From: Myoxocephalus aenaeus | Lineage: Eukaryota; Chordata; Actinopteri; Perciformes; Cottidae | DNA length: 64,000 nucleotides | NCBI GenBank assembly: GCA_038501785.1 | Contig: JBAMJR010000170.1 | Span: 4,622,001 to 4,686,000 of the forward strand | Direction: 5' to 3' | In this document: piece after piece, positions 38,501 to 54,000 of the stretch | Layout of the letters: each line of letters opens with the position of its first letter | Numbering within the stretch: position 1 is the first letter of the stretch | Translations under genes and position numbers: made by a program | Notes under the pieces: generated by a model | What the model saw: only the letters and a program-made list of their open reading frames with translations | Database searches by the model: none | Told to the model about the DNA's origin: nothing

Positions 38501-41500
38501 AGAAAAAGAAGATAGTTTAACATAAAAAGATAGATACCCCTCATAGCCAAAGAATAAAAATAAATAAATCTTCGAGTCGCCCTGTTATAAGATAGATACA
38601 TCCGACTGTTTGTGGAACTGGAATATGGGCAGACAAGTAAAATTATCACATATTATGGTATTTTTGATGTTTAGGACTAAATCAAATGTGATACAAACCA
38701 CACACTCAACACATAATAGAAAGTGATTAAGGATTTTTACTTTGCAAATATTATTTATTTTGTCGGATTATATCTTCATTTTGCAGTTATCAGCAGCTCG
38801 TGCACGATGTATGCTGGGCACTTATTTCTTTCCTCATTTTCACAAAAAATGAAATACAATCGGTAATAATCCATTTCTAACTTGTGCGGTTTTATTTTGT
38901 AGGTTAGATGCAAAACCAGAAGTCTTATTTTGATATTACTTGCCATCTATTCATAAACAAAATCAAGTTTACATAAAATTAACAAAAATGAAATTCTTTC
39001 TGTATCTTGACTGGAAAAATAAATATTGCCATATGTTGCTTTCCTCAACAGTCAATCATATAATGCAAACAAATGGTTAACCACCCGCCATCGACACCAC
39101 GTTAAACTCAGCACAGTACAATACATCACTCGCATTCACTTCTGCTTTGACAGGCCACTCAAATATGATCAGTGTGATGCTAAATGACAAGAATGTATCA
39201 ACATTTATTCACGAAGAAATGCGCACACACACACACACACACACCACAACACTCATTTCATAATGTCAGTAATGACTTGTGAATATAAGTCCCTGATGAT
39301 TGTCATCTGCACAGTGCCACTTCAAAGACTCAAGATCGGAAAACGACAGGGAAGCCTTCAGCTTGTCATGTAGCAACACGGTGCACGGCTTTGTGTGCTT
39401 TGGTGTGAGTCTCAGAATGAAAGAGAAAGAGCAGAGTGAAGGAGAGAACACGTGCACTTGTTACCTTTTATGAGGGACATAACATTGCTTCTATAAAAAA
39501 AATTATGCTTATGTGGAATGCACTACATTTACAATGTTTAATCCGGCGTTAATGCATCCACGGATAGAAAACATGTGAGTTGTGTGTAACTCCCAAGAGA
39601 TGTCAAGCAAAGTCTTTGCAAATGGATTCTTTCACACCAGGAAATATGTACTCTGACTACACGGCTACATGTGTAGTCAGAGTACATATGCATGTCATGC
39701 ATTAATGATTGTGTGGTATGAGCAAATGCTGCATACCGAACTATGCATGTCAGTTGATGTATAGTGTACTAGATGCTCATGTGAAAGCTTGCATATCATT
39801 CATATACCGACACAAACGGTCTAACTACATGCAAGGACACACACATCAAATATTCTATGCCAGTCTGGCGGAAAAGAGGAAGTTGGGGTAATGAGGGACT
39901 GTCTGACAGCTCACAGCAGGGGGCCGCGGATGACAACACACACACTCACGCAGAAAGACACACTATTAGTGACCTCTTTTCTTTGGCTGCTGAATTTCCA
40001 GCTTAATTGAGCCTCCAATTTGATTTTTGGTATTGATGTCTTTCAGCAAAAAAAGCCAGCTTTGAACTTTGATTCAGTTTTATTTCACCCGTAAAGTTGA
40101 AGCAAACTATGATCTTTGTTATCGCATGTGCACTACAGCAATAGATAGACACCTCTGATGTAGCCTCATAGAAGTTTTAAAATTCAGTCATATGGGCATA
40201 TAGACATGTCTTTTGTTTTACTTCTGTCATAGCACTTGAATGACCCTTGAGCCGCTTTCGACTCCTCTTATCATGGAAAACAACGACCAGATGTACAAAT
40301 AGGTATACATATCAGTATAGTTGGTTTAAAGGCTACGGATAGATATCAACCTGGCTTTATCCAAACACCAAATGTTGATATAAGTAAATATACATAACTC
40401 CCCCCGGTTTGCGAGCATTGCGATAGTCAATGCATCTGTTGTTTGGTCTCGACTTTGACAAAGAAAAATGTTTTATTTCATGAATGTTAGAGTTGGCTTC
40501 ATTTTGCAATGTTTACCACAACCATCATCTTAGATTCGCAAATTAGAATGCAGAAATTCTGAAGGGACATCAGTTTTGCAGGTCTCTGGTCCTGAAACAT
40601 TAAACCTTTGAACTAACGATGATAAATAGGCAAGGGGGTCAAGGAAATTACTATGAAATTACTATTCACATGAATGTGTGTGACATTTCAGTCTGAATGA
40701 AAGTGGTGGGTCATCCCTGCCACACTGTCAGCAAAGCTAAAAAAACTATGCTGTGCTTGTGATAAAAACAAGAGCACTTAAGCATGATTTCATAACAGTG
40801 CGCTAATACAGGGTTGCACAGTAACATATTACAATGCTTTCCAATTTGTTCCCTTAACTGCTCTCATGGTGCTAGAGCTGTTAAGAAAAATAGGAAAAAC
40901 TTCCTGAACAACAGCGTGAATTGACCTTTTATGTCTACTGAGAATAAATTGGCACCAACCCTTGACTGAAAGGGCAATGCTATGAAAGCCAATTGCACCC
41001 TGTTAAGAAACACACAAAAAAGGTTCAACATGCTTTGAATTCTTATCATGATGCAGAGATTTGAACTGGATGGACGTAAAGCCACTGCCTCCATCTGCTT
41101 AGTAAATTGAATCGTGACATTGCCAATGTCTCTCATCCAAGGCAGACACGACATAATGTATTTAAAGGACGGAGAACACAAACATTACCGCCTTGTGATA
41201 CATGAGATGATGCTCCAAGTGGGCAACATTCAAGATCGTGTCACTGCTAAGCATTTCAAACAGTTTTACATAAGAAAACCTTGTTCTACACAGCTGTCAT
41301 CGATGTAATAAGGATTAACATTATCAGCTAATTACAGCTGCTGGCAAACACTGTCAAAACTGATTTACGAGATGACCGTAGCCAAAAAAAAATGTTTTGT
41401 GGTTAAATTGCAGGCCCTGTGTCCATTGCTCTGTTGTTTATTGCTCATTTCTGGCTAAATGTGCCATCACATGTGTGTGTATTTGTGATCAGCTGACAAG

Positions 41501-42023
41501 CAAAGCTATTACACCAGGAAAAAAACTAAAAATAGGGGAACGACAAGGCAACAGCAACAAATGCAATGAGACGAAGACAGCAGGGATGGATTATTAAAGA
41601 ATTTCACACAGATGGAAATCAATAGCATGTAAATCACACAATTTATCCTCATTACAAAGAAAGTACTTTCAAGTCAAATTGCTATGAAATCTTTAAAAGA
41701 TAGAAGAAACCGGAGAATGATATTGTGAAGTCATTGAGCAAATTACCACAGATACTGCACAGCCCAGTGTTTTAATGTGCTTAGAAACCTTACAAAAATA
41801 GATATAACTTTGACGAGTAATTGTCTAAAATAGAGTGAGAGTTGGTGACACCCATTGCAAACAGGGAGTTAATGAGTTGTACCAGAGAGGGATTCCAGGG
41901 ATCACGGAGTTAAGTGGCCTCACGTGGACACAGTTCTAAGGGGTTAAAACTTATCACGGTACGTCACCGTTAATGGCAAAAAAAGAATGACGACCTGCAT
42001 ATTCAGTCAAGCATGTGCCCGTG

Positions 42024-42082
<59 letters not shown>

Positions 42083-45000
42083 CCCCACAGATTAAGCATA
42101 AATAGAAATTTAAAATAATAATAATTAAAAAAAATGCTTTAACATTGCAATATTCCAGTACACAAGCAGTATTTTTAAGTCCCCACTGGTATACCCACAC
42201 CGGTGTTTTCACACAATTTGCCTGATTAGATCTCTAGATTGCGCTTGAGTGACATCTCCCTAAGGTGGGACAACTTGCAGCACTTTCATTATTAATGGTG
42301 CATGAAGTCTAATTTCGACATGTAATAGGCCAATTTCATTTTGTCATGTCAGAATATAAAGCGCAGGTGTTAATAATCCGATAAATTGTGGCTGAATTTC
42401 CATTTTGCTGCTCCAGTTTCAGACTCCTGTTATGCATGCTGGCTCCATGTCACACTGTCATGACTTACTAGGAACTCAGAAAGAAGAACAGAGCCATCGT
42501 TAATGCCATTAGTGACACCTGTGCTTTTCCTGCTGTCAAAAGGTCTGCCGTGAAAAAAAAGGTTGATTGACAATCAGGTCTTGAACCAGAGCAGAGGTAC
42601 AATCAGCTATAAATAAGCGGACACCCTGTAAAGGTTTACAGACAGCAGCCGTTAGCATAATGACGTGGCATAAAGACAAACAACACACACACACACACTG
42701 CGTGGGAGAGGTCACCACTAACACTTTCAACCAGGAGACCAGTGTTTGAAACCATTGAATTATTTAGAAGTTTCCGTACTGGTGTCTGGGATGTGTTTTC
42801 CGTACTTACAGTATGTGACATTGTTTTCTTGTAACTTAGGTATTTTTCCCCAAAAACTATCAGTAACCACTTTTTACCTGTTCTCGGCTACCCATTGCAT
42901 TGGAAAGTGACGACAAGGGATCTGACATAGAGTAAGTGTGTCCCCAGTCGGGAGCGTCAGTATGCGACAAGTTGGAGAACATGTTGACTGGATAGATTGT
43001 ACTACATTTTTTGTTTTTCATATATAAAAACAGTGGTATTTCATCTTAATCATTTTGTACAGATTTTGATTGCACTGTTGCTCATCTTTTATTTATTTTT
43101 TAGCTCTGTGCCTCGTTGCATATATGCCAGGGTTTACTTTTTCTGATTTAAGCCACAGAAAGACATGGGGGGAAGAAAATGTGGAAGAAAAACTCTTCCG
43201 GTTGATGAAATCTATCCCAGTAGACATTACATCCCCAACCACCAGGGAGCCGGAATGCACATTTACCAGAGGCCGTGCACATTACCCCTTTACTCTCAAT
43301 AAGCTAGAAAGCACTGAAGCAAATCTTCACATGACAAAAATCATCTGTACTTACTCAACCCTTCATATTACCTATTATGCAGGACTGACCAGCCCACATC
43401 CACACCGTATTTTCCACAATGTGGCCCTGTGTTTGTATTTATAGTTCATGCATAAATATTTTTGACCCAGATATTAACTCTGTAGGAACTAAGCTTTTCT
43501 CTCTTACGCTGACTGATGCACAGTTGGGTCTTAAAACCACAAGAACATGCTGTGAGATTATCTGAACCTCGCCGCTATGTTTATGTGCAAGGCCACAGCT
43601 TACATTATTAAATGGTATCTGTTGAGGTTACTCAAATATGACATATTTATTCATGTGAATCCAATGTGTTATGGAATGATTAAGGGGTAAACGTGAATCA
43701 GACACCTGTCATCTGAAGACATGCATGACTGTTGTGATAGGGAGGAGCCATTACAAGGCCATAGATGTGTACGCTAAGCAATATTTATATAGGATATTCA
43801 AGTAATTCACAAAAGCACTATGTAAATCTCCACATATTCATTCATTTCGTTTCCTTACTTCTAAATCGGAACTTGAGACAAATGCACTGTCGTTGCATAA
43901 CCCAACTTGTCTTTTCTCTGGCTCATGTCATGTTAGGTTGTAACCCAAAACCCTTCTTCACGCTTCTTCCGTGATTCTCGTGCGAGGAGGATGCTTTGTC
44001 ATTGACCTCCACCACCCCAATCTGCTTTCTGGCATGGCCATGGGCTAATTTATAAGCTTCTTTCCGGGATTATCTTTCTTCCTGGTGTGCAAGCTAGTGA
44101 GCGAACAGGAAAAGCAGAGATACAGGTTTTTGGCCACAGACATTAATGGCCTACTGTCACTGTAAACATGGACAGCAGCATGGCTCTAAAGAAAGTGGAT
44201 CCTGCTGAAAGTGGATTCTTTTATAAAGATTCCAAAAACAAAATGCAACCTGACATTTTCAAATGTTACACCTCACAAAAAATGTGGTGAAACTGAACAT
44301 CTTGTCAGTGGCTCAAAGTGGACTTTCAAGGCCCACGAGACAACTCTGAAACTCACAAAGCATGAACACAGTGCCCTCTCTGCAGAGTCTACTTCCTGCT
44401 GCACGAGAGAAAAGAGGATAATGTGCAAGTCAACAAGATAAGCACAAGGCAAATCAGATCTTGTAAGAGTGTATTTTGCAAAGCAAAATCAGTTCGACGA
44501 CCTTTACTCAACAGCTTAAAAATGGCCAAAAATAGATGTTATTAAGGGGTTATAGATGTAACTTACCCAGTGGTTCCTAAACTGACATGGTCCAGTCATA
44601 GGCAATGTATTCCAACTGACAGCAGAGAGCAAGTCTTCTTTTTCCTCTACTTCTAATCTAAACTTCAAATGCTAACCACTACAAATGCCAACATCACCTT
44701 CGCCCAAGGGAAGTGTTAAAGGCTATCCCTGGCCGTACGGTATAGATCCAGTGCACCATCCCACTCCCACTGGTCACATGGTGATGCGATCAATAAAACA
44801 ATACATGAAGTGTAAAAAAAACAAAAAACGTAACCTAATATTCCTAATCTTCTTTACATAACCTCTTTACCCAAACTAAACAGGATCACTTTTTTTTAAG
44901 AGCGAACAGCCAGCACTTATCCATGACGTCCAGAAGCAGAAAGAAATCATATCTAAAGTTCTGATTTAACACTAGTTAGAACTGATCTCAACAAGAAACG

Positions 45001-48000
45001 GCTACCTGAAGCGAAGAAAGCACCCTCAAGCCAACTGTTCTCAACAAGAACCCGGCCATTCCGCACTGAGAATCGAAGCAATCATGTTAAAGAGCTCTCT
45101 AAGGACTGTTGTGATAGCTGGGAAATGAGCTGAGAGACCGTCCACGTCTGTAATGCCCCACGGAGGTAGAGCCCGCATAAACCCTACTGGTCGACTCCCT
45201 CTTGCCGAGCTGACTCTGTTTGACACAGTCTTGATCCCTTCTGCTCTGTCAGATGGAAAAGTGGAGCAAGCCCGATCAGCCCCCACACCCCACCCCCCTC
45301 CTGATGGCGACGCTGTTAAGTGTGTTAGTGTGTGTGTGTGTGCTTCTGCGCAAGTGTGTGACGATGGGAAAGGGATGAGGAAATATGCACAGGTGGACAT
45401 TTTGGAGGGTGGTAAATTAATAAAAGTCAATTCAATCTCAGACGGGGTAGAAGAAAATCCAACCAACTTTTTTTTCTCGCAATACTATGACATAGCTATA
45501 CACAGAAAAATATATATATTTTAGCACATCAGTTGGTCTTATATGATGCACTTGTGATTATCTGGTACATGCTGCATCTATTTTAAGACTGAACTGTTTG
45601 CTGTGTCCTAAGGGATCACACTCTATGTAACATCCATCTATTTTCTATACCCAACTAGAAAAGTGCATTCAGTAGAGTAAAGATCTCCCCCAGGTGTGTC
45701 TGCAATGTCCACTGTTGTAATGTTTGATTGAATGAACACAAGCAATTCCCCCCGTCAACACCACAAGCTTATCCGATGTATTTTTCACTCACACTTCTCA
45801 TAAATGTTAATCTATGCAGCTGTCTGCTCCATGCAGCTAAACAGCAGTTCACTGTGAAACGCTTTATGTCGACTGTTTATTGTCAGTCCTGCTGTGTGTT
45901 TAGTTCTGTTAGCTGTTTGCTCTGTTAGCCAAACACACTGTAGGACTCCCACCTGCTAACAAAAAGCCAACTAGCTCTACTACTGACATATCACACTCAG
46001 TTCAGTTCGTCATATGCTAAACTATAGTTTCTATACATACATACATGCAATTATCTTACCTACATAAGCAATCAAGAGAGGAAACATCTTAATTTGTTTG
46101 GAAACAATAGTCAAAACTGGAGCAGTTGCTTATCACTTATCATTACGGGCCGGATTAAGAGTCTTCTTATCAATCAATAAAATATGGTGTAAATAAATAC
46201 ATTGTTTTCCTGCAACACCGAGGTCTTTGAACGTACAGTCATAAACAGACGCAAAATAAAAAATTTAGATTAGCCGTGGACAGCCACAGCGATGCACATG
46301 CACACACACACACAGAGGACTGAATACATAATCTCAAGGTGGACCTAATAATCAACCTGTTAAGGTTTAAAGTGAGCTGAAGTATTACCAGAATGTATCG
46401 GGCCTGCGAGATGGGAAGACTACAACATCTCTGCTCGAGGCTAGCGGTTCAAGGCTACATTAGCTGCTATTAGCATAGCACACACTGGATATAAGTGTCA
46501 AGTATCCAAGAGGGACAATCTCTTTATGGGTGTCATTCTTTTTATCCATGTCATTACTTGCATGTTACACAGCAGAGTAAGCGGTGGCATATAAATGGCC
46601 ATAACGTTGCCATTAGATTGAAAAAAAGTGTCATACATTTGGCTAAGGTCAGAACTTGTGGCTCTGCCTTTTTGTAAAATAAATGTGACAACATTTTGGC
46701 CAGATTTGTGTCCAGCTAGTGTTTGGCAGTGTGCAGAATATGCCTTTGACTTTTTACTTCATTAAAGGTTGCGACCTGCCAGTGCCAAAGCTGATAGCGG
46801 TGCCAGATCAATCTGAGCCCAAAGCAAGCCCCAATCTACCGTGTCAGATTGAGGATGTTAGAGCTATTTGTGCTGCTCACCCCGCCATTAATACTCTATG
46901 GCAGTGATGGGCGGTGGGGGCAGGGTGGGGCCTTGGTCTTTAACCACTGATCCCAGATCAAGCTGAAGACCACTGGGGATTAGAAATAGGATTAGGTGAC
47001 CCTCAACCCTTCTCAAGCTTACTGTCATCCATCCATCTAAAGTATATATTGCATTCATCTCTAACTACTGGGTCATATTTTTTAAAGCACACTTTAAATA
47101 AAAATTACTCTTTGCCCTGCCTGTAATGTATTTGAGCTGTGACCTTCCTTTGAGAATGTGTTGCTACTATGCTAATTAGAAAGTAAAAATATCATGTATA
47201 TTTAAAAATGTGAGTATTACCATGTATAATTTAAAGTATGCAGCAAAAAGGCAGTTTGTTCTGATTGAAAAACAGCAGCTATAGAATCAGTGACACATCT
47301 GGAGCGGCACATATACAATCTAACGGAGCCAATATATAATGCACCGGACATAACATACGCAAGTGATGTACTATACAGTTTAATGTGTAAGTCAGTGGGG
47401 CTTCAGCCAGAAATCCCACACTGAGGCAGAGTGAGGGTCAAAGCACGGAGATGCCAGAGGCAAGGTCAGCATCCACATCGCAAATAAAATGAATATCATC
47501 ATTGACCATGGAAGAGCAGAAAAATGAAGGAGCAAGACTTTGGAGAGAAGTGAAGATTCAAGGGAGGCAAAAAGGGATTTAGTCCAAACATTATCAGAAA
47601 ATTTGAACATCTCACCTCTTTGCCTCCACTAACCTGATCTCCCAGTTTCCAACCTGGTAAAACTTTGATGAGAGCTAAACATAACAGTATCTATTCGAGT
47701 TGTCAAGGCACATGAATGAGATTAGGCTGAGGAAACGGGCACATGGGGGAAGACAGAGAGGGATGACGAGCGCAGCGATTTGGGTGCGCAGATGGTGCCG
47801 ACATATGGGACTGTTAGGGGCAAAATAAATAAATAAACACTCACACATAAATACTGAGATGAACTGTGAGTGCCACAAACTGTTGGCCAACTTAGCCAGC
47901 TGAGAGAGACCGCAAACGGTCGGGAGCTACCTCTGAAATTGCTTGCAGATTTCTAAATAGACGACTACTGCTGAAAAACATGCACATTGACAATTGTGTG

Positions 48001-51000
48001 GATGGCGGTAGGCTTTAGAGATTTGAGCCTCTGATCTCTAAGTAAGTATCCATTACCCATGTGTGCATTATAACAATTACGGGGGAAATACAGACATGCA
48101 GTATATAATACTTTTTTTTTAACGTGGGTGCATCTGTGTACTCTGCATTTACAGGTTATATAGATTGAAAGTTTTTTCCGTCTGAACTTTTCTCCTGCTG
48201 TCTGGTTCGGCTGCTGCCGTGTTTGCCCTTCCGCAGCATTGCTATCTATACATTCGCCATCTCTTGTCTGCCTTCCGCTCAACCTCAAAGCCCGTGGCTC
48301 AGGTCGAGAGACAGCCAGTTTGAGAGAGGTGATATCCTACAGCAAACAAACGGCTGCTTTGTACAACATGTTCTCTGCCCGTATCAACTGCACGCTCCCG
48401 CCTAGCACCAGTCGAGATCTGCTTCTTGCCACCGACAGGCGAGTGAAGGATTATCGAAACACCAACACTGTACAGTTGGTGTGCATACATTCTATCTCGA
48501 TGTCTGTTCTTATCCTTGCATGTGCGTATGTACCCTTGCTGTACATAAAGTTTATACATACATGTATAGATGACGAATTCCATATGTGACTATCAGATTT
48601 AATTGAAGCGCACCAGTTGGCTTCGCGTCACAGTTTCACACCCTCTCCAAACAGCATCTGTGCACCAAAACAGCATGTTGTTATGACCTAAGGCTGTTTA
48701 TACTGAATCGGTCAGGTCTCTGCATTAGCTCAAATGTAAACAACCAATGGACATCATAAATATCCTTGTCAGTTTAGGAGAGCCAGAATAGCTGACATGA
48801 GCTTTAAAAATAGACAGACTCTCTGCTCAACGATGCTTCTGGCTGGTTTAGACAGAATCAGTTATTATAACTGGAGCATTCTTGCTTTGTTGCTTGCGTT
48901 TCAGTGCATGTTACACTGTTACATTAACTAGGTCTTGGTGAGCATGTGTGTTTGTGTGTCAAAGCCTCTCAGCATATGTGTGCGCTCCCCACTGTGCGTG
49001 TCTTCAAACATAGTACCTTATCCCCGGCAAACACATTTGGATGTTTCCCACATTCCACCCCGTTTGAGTATATGTTTGGTTGATAGACATCGTCGCCACC
49101 TTGCCACTTTGTATTCAGTTTGGCTCTCTGCCTTTGAAACGTCTGTGAATTTAATTTGATTGCAGCTGTAATCTGCCGGCTAGTTAATTGACTTTGCCGA
49201 GCTTTGTTCCTCTCCTACCTTTGCGGAGAGGGGTAGTTTGATAAGTTACAAAATGGCCAACACTCTCCTGTGAACCTGCGGTCCAATTGAGTGTGTCAGT
49301 TACTGGAGAGTAAATCCTCTAGAACTGGATAAACTATAATATGATCTTGTGGGAGAATCTGAGCTGACCAGAATTCTCTGTCATCCATCGTCCTGTCACA
49401 GCGGACAGGGAGGCTCACTGTGACGACAAATTCAATTCTTACATGAAAGCCATTTGCTCTGTCGAAGATTCATCTGTCAAATCCGGCTCTTAAACATGAT
49501 GTACGATTAATCTGCATTAGCAAATACGGTTTTGAGAAATGTAATGCCACTGAATCAACAAAACAATGACACACTTGACAAATAAATCTCCACTTAAGGT
49601 CATCTGGAGGTGTTAACCATGTCACACGGTCTTCATCAGCATACAATGTTTGCTCACTTGTCATGGAGAAGTCTTAAGAGTGCTCAGAATAATAATATAG
49701 AACATACTGAGCAAAATGAATCTGGTAATTCTATGATAATATTTAAGCAACTAAAAGCAATTGCTCATACTTACATCTAAAAAAAAAGCAAATGCTGACT
49801 TGAAGCACGAGACAGGATGTGTTCAGACTTAATATTTAACCTAATTCATAATCTTTTCTGAACCATAACCAAATGATTGAGAGCCCTGAACCTAAAAACC
49901 TCTGTGGTGCTTCATACAGTATGCCCTCCCTCCAGTGCTGACCTTACCCACCATGGCATCCTCTAAAAAATAACTCGCCAATGAAACCCATCCATTTACC
50001 CTAAAACGAGTGATAAATCATTGTATTTTTTAGAATACAGAGTTGCATTTGTTGGGCTATACTGTCATGGAGAGAATATATGGGCTATAAAAACACAATG
50101 GCCTTGTAGAGAAAGTGCAGTGAGACCCTGACCTGGTAGAGCACCAAACCCCACTGGCTTAATGGTCCTAAACAAGTTTGACTTTGTTATTGACAAAAAG
50201 AGTAATCACTATGTAGGTTAATGGTTAAAACAGCGCGATCAATTGTGCTGGTTCACATTATGTAGTTCACTACATAATCCACATGCATCAGTGTCAAAGA
50301 GACAGTGGCCTAAATACACAAACGAGAGAAAAACCATTAGGTAAAAAAAAAGAGGCTTCAGGTCACTGGTGTCATAATACTGGCTTGTTGATTGTTGATT
50401 GTTGATTGTTGTTTGTCTCGTCTAACGTCCCATGTCCATGTCCAATGTATGCACCTTCCGCCTCAAAAAATTCCTTGTTTGTGTGAAAACATTCCTGGCT
50501 AATAAACAGTTTCTGATTGTTTAAATTGAAACAAATGTTTAGAGTTCAGAATTGCGACATAAAGCTCTACCATAGTGTGAGTAAAGGTAAACGTCGGACA
50601 AGAGGACCAAAGGATTTCCAGTCAGGCCCCGAGTGATGTTACTTGTGAATTCTTAGCGACACAGAGAGAACGGTGTTTGTTCTCATTGACCAATTTAATT
50701 AACACAAACACAGGGAACTTCATTAGACTGTTTTCAGTTCATTAATGAAATTAATTTGAATGGGCATGAGCACACACAAGATAAACATCAAGGCACACAC
50801 CCTGACAGACATGCTTTAGTGCACTGTACACTCTCACATGCACTCATCAGAATCATTTAGAGTAACTTACGGGTTGCCGTAGTCCCAGACAACGCACTGT
50901 GGATCGGATGTACCCTGAAAGATACAGAAGGAAGGGGGGGGATAAGCTGTTATTGCCAGTCGAGAGGATGAGTGAGAGATGAGGCAGAGCAAAGACAGAA

Positions 51001-54000
51001 TAGCTCGTTGCCAGAGGAAAAAGAGTAATGCTGCATGGGCGATGGAGAGAGGTAAACAGACAATGAAAGAGACCGATTGAGACGGACGGTGGGGGGAAGA
51101 GATGGAGAAAGAGTCATTGTCAGGGGACAGAGCAGCAAATAGCTGCTGCTGCAAAAAGAGTGAAGGTTTGTGAGCAATGAATTGAAGGAATTGAGAGACA
51201 AAGAAAAGGCCATTTCATAGACAATAATACACAGCAAGTTGGGGTCATAAACATAACATAACAACCAGTAGTGGAACAGCATTAAAATTCTTTACTTAAG
51301 TACAACCATAGTGAGAAGTAGTAAAGTAAAAGTAAACAACTATGAAGCAGTAAAATGTACTTCAGCATGACACATACTTATTGTGAAGAACTGGACCTTT
51401 CAGAATGTGTTAAGACTCACTAAAGTCAAATAAAGTACTGAATAAAATATGAATCTCTCAACTTCCTCATATTTATTCCAAGCAGTAATAATAAAAAAAA
51501 ACATTTTAAAAAATACATTAAATAAAGTTGCACAATGCCTCACGGTGGTCTGAACGCTGGTGATTTGCTATCCAGCTCTTAATCCATCGACTCGCTTGGA
51601 GCCAAAAGTCAATGGTGTCGAGAGGCAGGTGAATCATCTGGTAATCAAAGCTCAGTCACACGTGGTGGAGAAGGAAGACTCCCTATGACTCAATCAGTGA
51701 ATCAATCACAGGATCAATATCTTTAACTGACTCATCACAACGGGTTCCACTGGTGATCCTCAGTGATCTCTGCATTGATTGCTTTTAAAGACTCGTCTGT
51801 GCTCTTTTAACCTGCACGCCTCATTTGGTGAGGATTGAATTGTGATTGGTTTTAGTTGAACTTGGTGGGCTTCTGGTCTGGATCCAAGATCTTACATTCA
51901 TTCCTGAATCAACAGCTTTACAATTATAGCTAACTGATACCCTTTCTTGGTCTTTTACAGTAAGACTGATCTTGGTGATCTGTAACTAAATCAGGTACCC
52001 CCAATTGAGATACCGTTCTTCCACTGATGCAGAGGAAAATGGATCCCTCTCTATATTGGTCTGTTGGTCCTTCCTGAGTCCTGCATTAAGCCCTTTGCCT
52101 TTGAGCTCCCCCTTATGGTAAAGGAGATTATAGCAGTAATTCCACAGCCACACTGTTCTGTTCAGAAAGAAAACAGTCCCCTTTAAGTTGAGAAACATTT
52201 GAAGACCTCTTCTTTAGTGAAGGTTAACAAAAAACATTCTTCAATATAAAACCCATTTTAAATAAAGCAAAAAGGGAGAGAAGGAGGTGATGCACATTGA
52301 AGTCTGCACGACGAGGATGTATTTCTCTAAAGGCAAGGTCACCCCTCCTTCTCTGAACAGTTCATGACTGATCTCCCGTGAATCTGTGAATCCTGGGGTC
52401 TCTGCACGGCTGAAACTAAGAGGACAGGATGATGCAAGGTTTATGTACACAGGATCAGAGGCTGGGCGACACAGATTGATGGATGACAGAGCTTTGTTCT
52501 GCCTCACGCGCAGACCGCTGCCACCGCCACTGACATTAGATGTCCCTGGGCGTGCATTAGCGTGGCGGGCTCTGTTAGCATTCAACTATCAATCAGAATG
52601 CATCACGCCCGACTCTATGCTGCAGCGGGACTGACACCCGTGTACTCCCACAGTGTCTGCCTCCTTATTTGTTGCATAATGACAGCGTCTGTTCCTCAAA
52701 GTGAGTGACGTGTGTCTGATTCTAACAGCTGCATTCATGGATGGTAATTATGGCGATAACCTTTCAAAAGGAACAGACATTTTCTTGAAGGTATTCACAA
52801 CCATATGTGGTATACCACTTGGAGGTAAATTGACTAATGTATTGGCTGTGAATATGGTCAGCTAATCAAATGAAATTAGATACTGCAACGGACCACTCTG
52901 GTCTTAAAAGCCTTCTCCTTTAAATCAGATATTATAGATTCAGAAAATGAAACGGAGCAATGTCGATGATGCTTCTTGACTGATTCAATTCCCTCTAACT
53001 TTTGAGGAGAAATACCATTTAAAAAAAAGATTAAAAACATTAAAGATGTCTCCAGTCAAGATATAACCATCTACATTGCAAGAAGAAAGTTCATTACGTT
53101 CATTACATTCAATGAAACTACTGTAAGTGCACACAGGAATATTTTAATTCAAAGGCAGTGTGAACATATGTTGATCATTTCTCAGCTCGGCCTGAACTTC
53201 ATTAGGCAGAAAACGCTGATGGGAACCAGTGGAGGCGAGGGAATGAAAGGGAGAGCAGAGTCTCCTGTCATGGTCTTCAGCTGCAGTGCCGTAGATGTCG
53301 ACCTTGGCATGACTGATACCTCTAATATCCTTCCGTTAAATAAGAAGCTACAGCCAGCAGCCCTAATACTGAAAACATAAATACTGAAAACAGTAAGGAT
53401 AATGTGAGGATAACCTTAGAGGTACTGTAAACTGTAAAAGGTGTATGGCCGATGTTCTTAAAGCTAACCAGAGCTGCCTTGCATACATGGAAAGGCTAAC
53501 TGAAGGATAGCTAGAGGAAGGGGAGTGGGTCTACTGGTCTTCTCTAAGGATATGGAGCTTTCATAGCCTCCTGTATACACACACAAATACTTTGGCAACA
53601 GGAAATGTGAGGAGTCTGGAGCAGATGTCCTCTCAGTGAAGACATGGCCTTGCACAGACCCCTACAGAACACCCCCCTTCGAGAGCGAAGCCTGGGGCAG
53701 CTGCTACACCGGCACTGCTGCAGTAGCGAGATGTTTCTACGACTGCCAAGGTCGACATCTACGGCACTGCAGCTGAAGACCATGACAGGAGACTCTGCGC
53801 TCCCTTTCATCCCCTCGCCTTCACTGGTTCCCATCAGTGTTTTCTGCCTAGTGAAGTTCAGGCCGAGCTGAGAAATGATCGACATGTGTCAACACGGCCT
53901 GTGAATTAAAATATTCCTGCATGCTCTTACAGTCGTTTCACCGAATGTAATTAAATTAGTTTTTAATGTTTTAAAGTTTTTTTTTTCTTATTTTCTTTCT

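Larger units (their letters stand above)
36938..50870 (-). other. Longest intron, 13.9 kb
   Basis: GT-AG intron separating the two halves of the GPS motif. It contains (CA)n at 39224-39244, a 19-bp perfect hairpin at 39644-39689, (CT)n at 42029-42076, short CA runs near 42686 and 46300, a GT run near 45330, an (AATAC)n patch near 38330 and a TGATTGT tandem at 50386-50413. The sequence 45840-45960 with repeated GTTAGC/GTTAGCC motifs looks repeat-derived. I see no second gene; open frames here are short and unrelated to known proteins. Confidence 0.85.

Noticed and set aside
43070..43444. 124-codon + strand frame with a hydrophobic start
   Set aside because: It could mimic a signal peptide, but there is no family similarity, promoter or neighbouring exon; probably chance in a 13.9-kb intron.
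45041..45524. Overlapping 141- and 123-codon frames on opposite strands
   Set aside because: Mutual shadows in a slightly GC-rich patch with a GT run; no recognisable protein on either strand.
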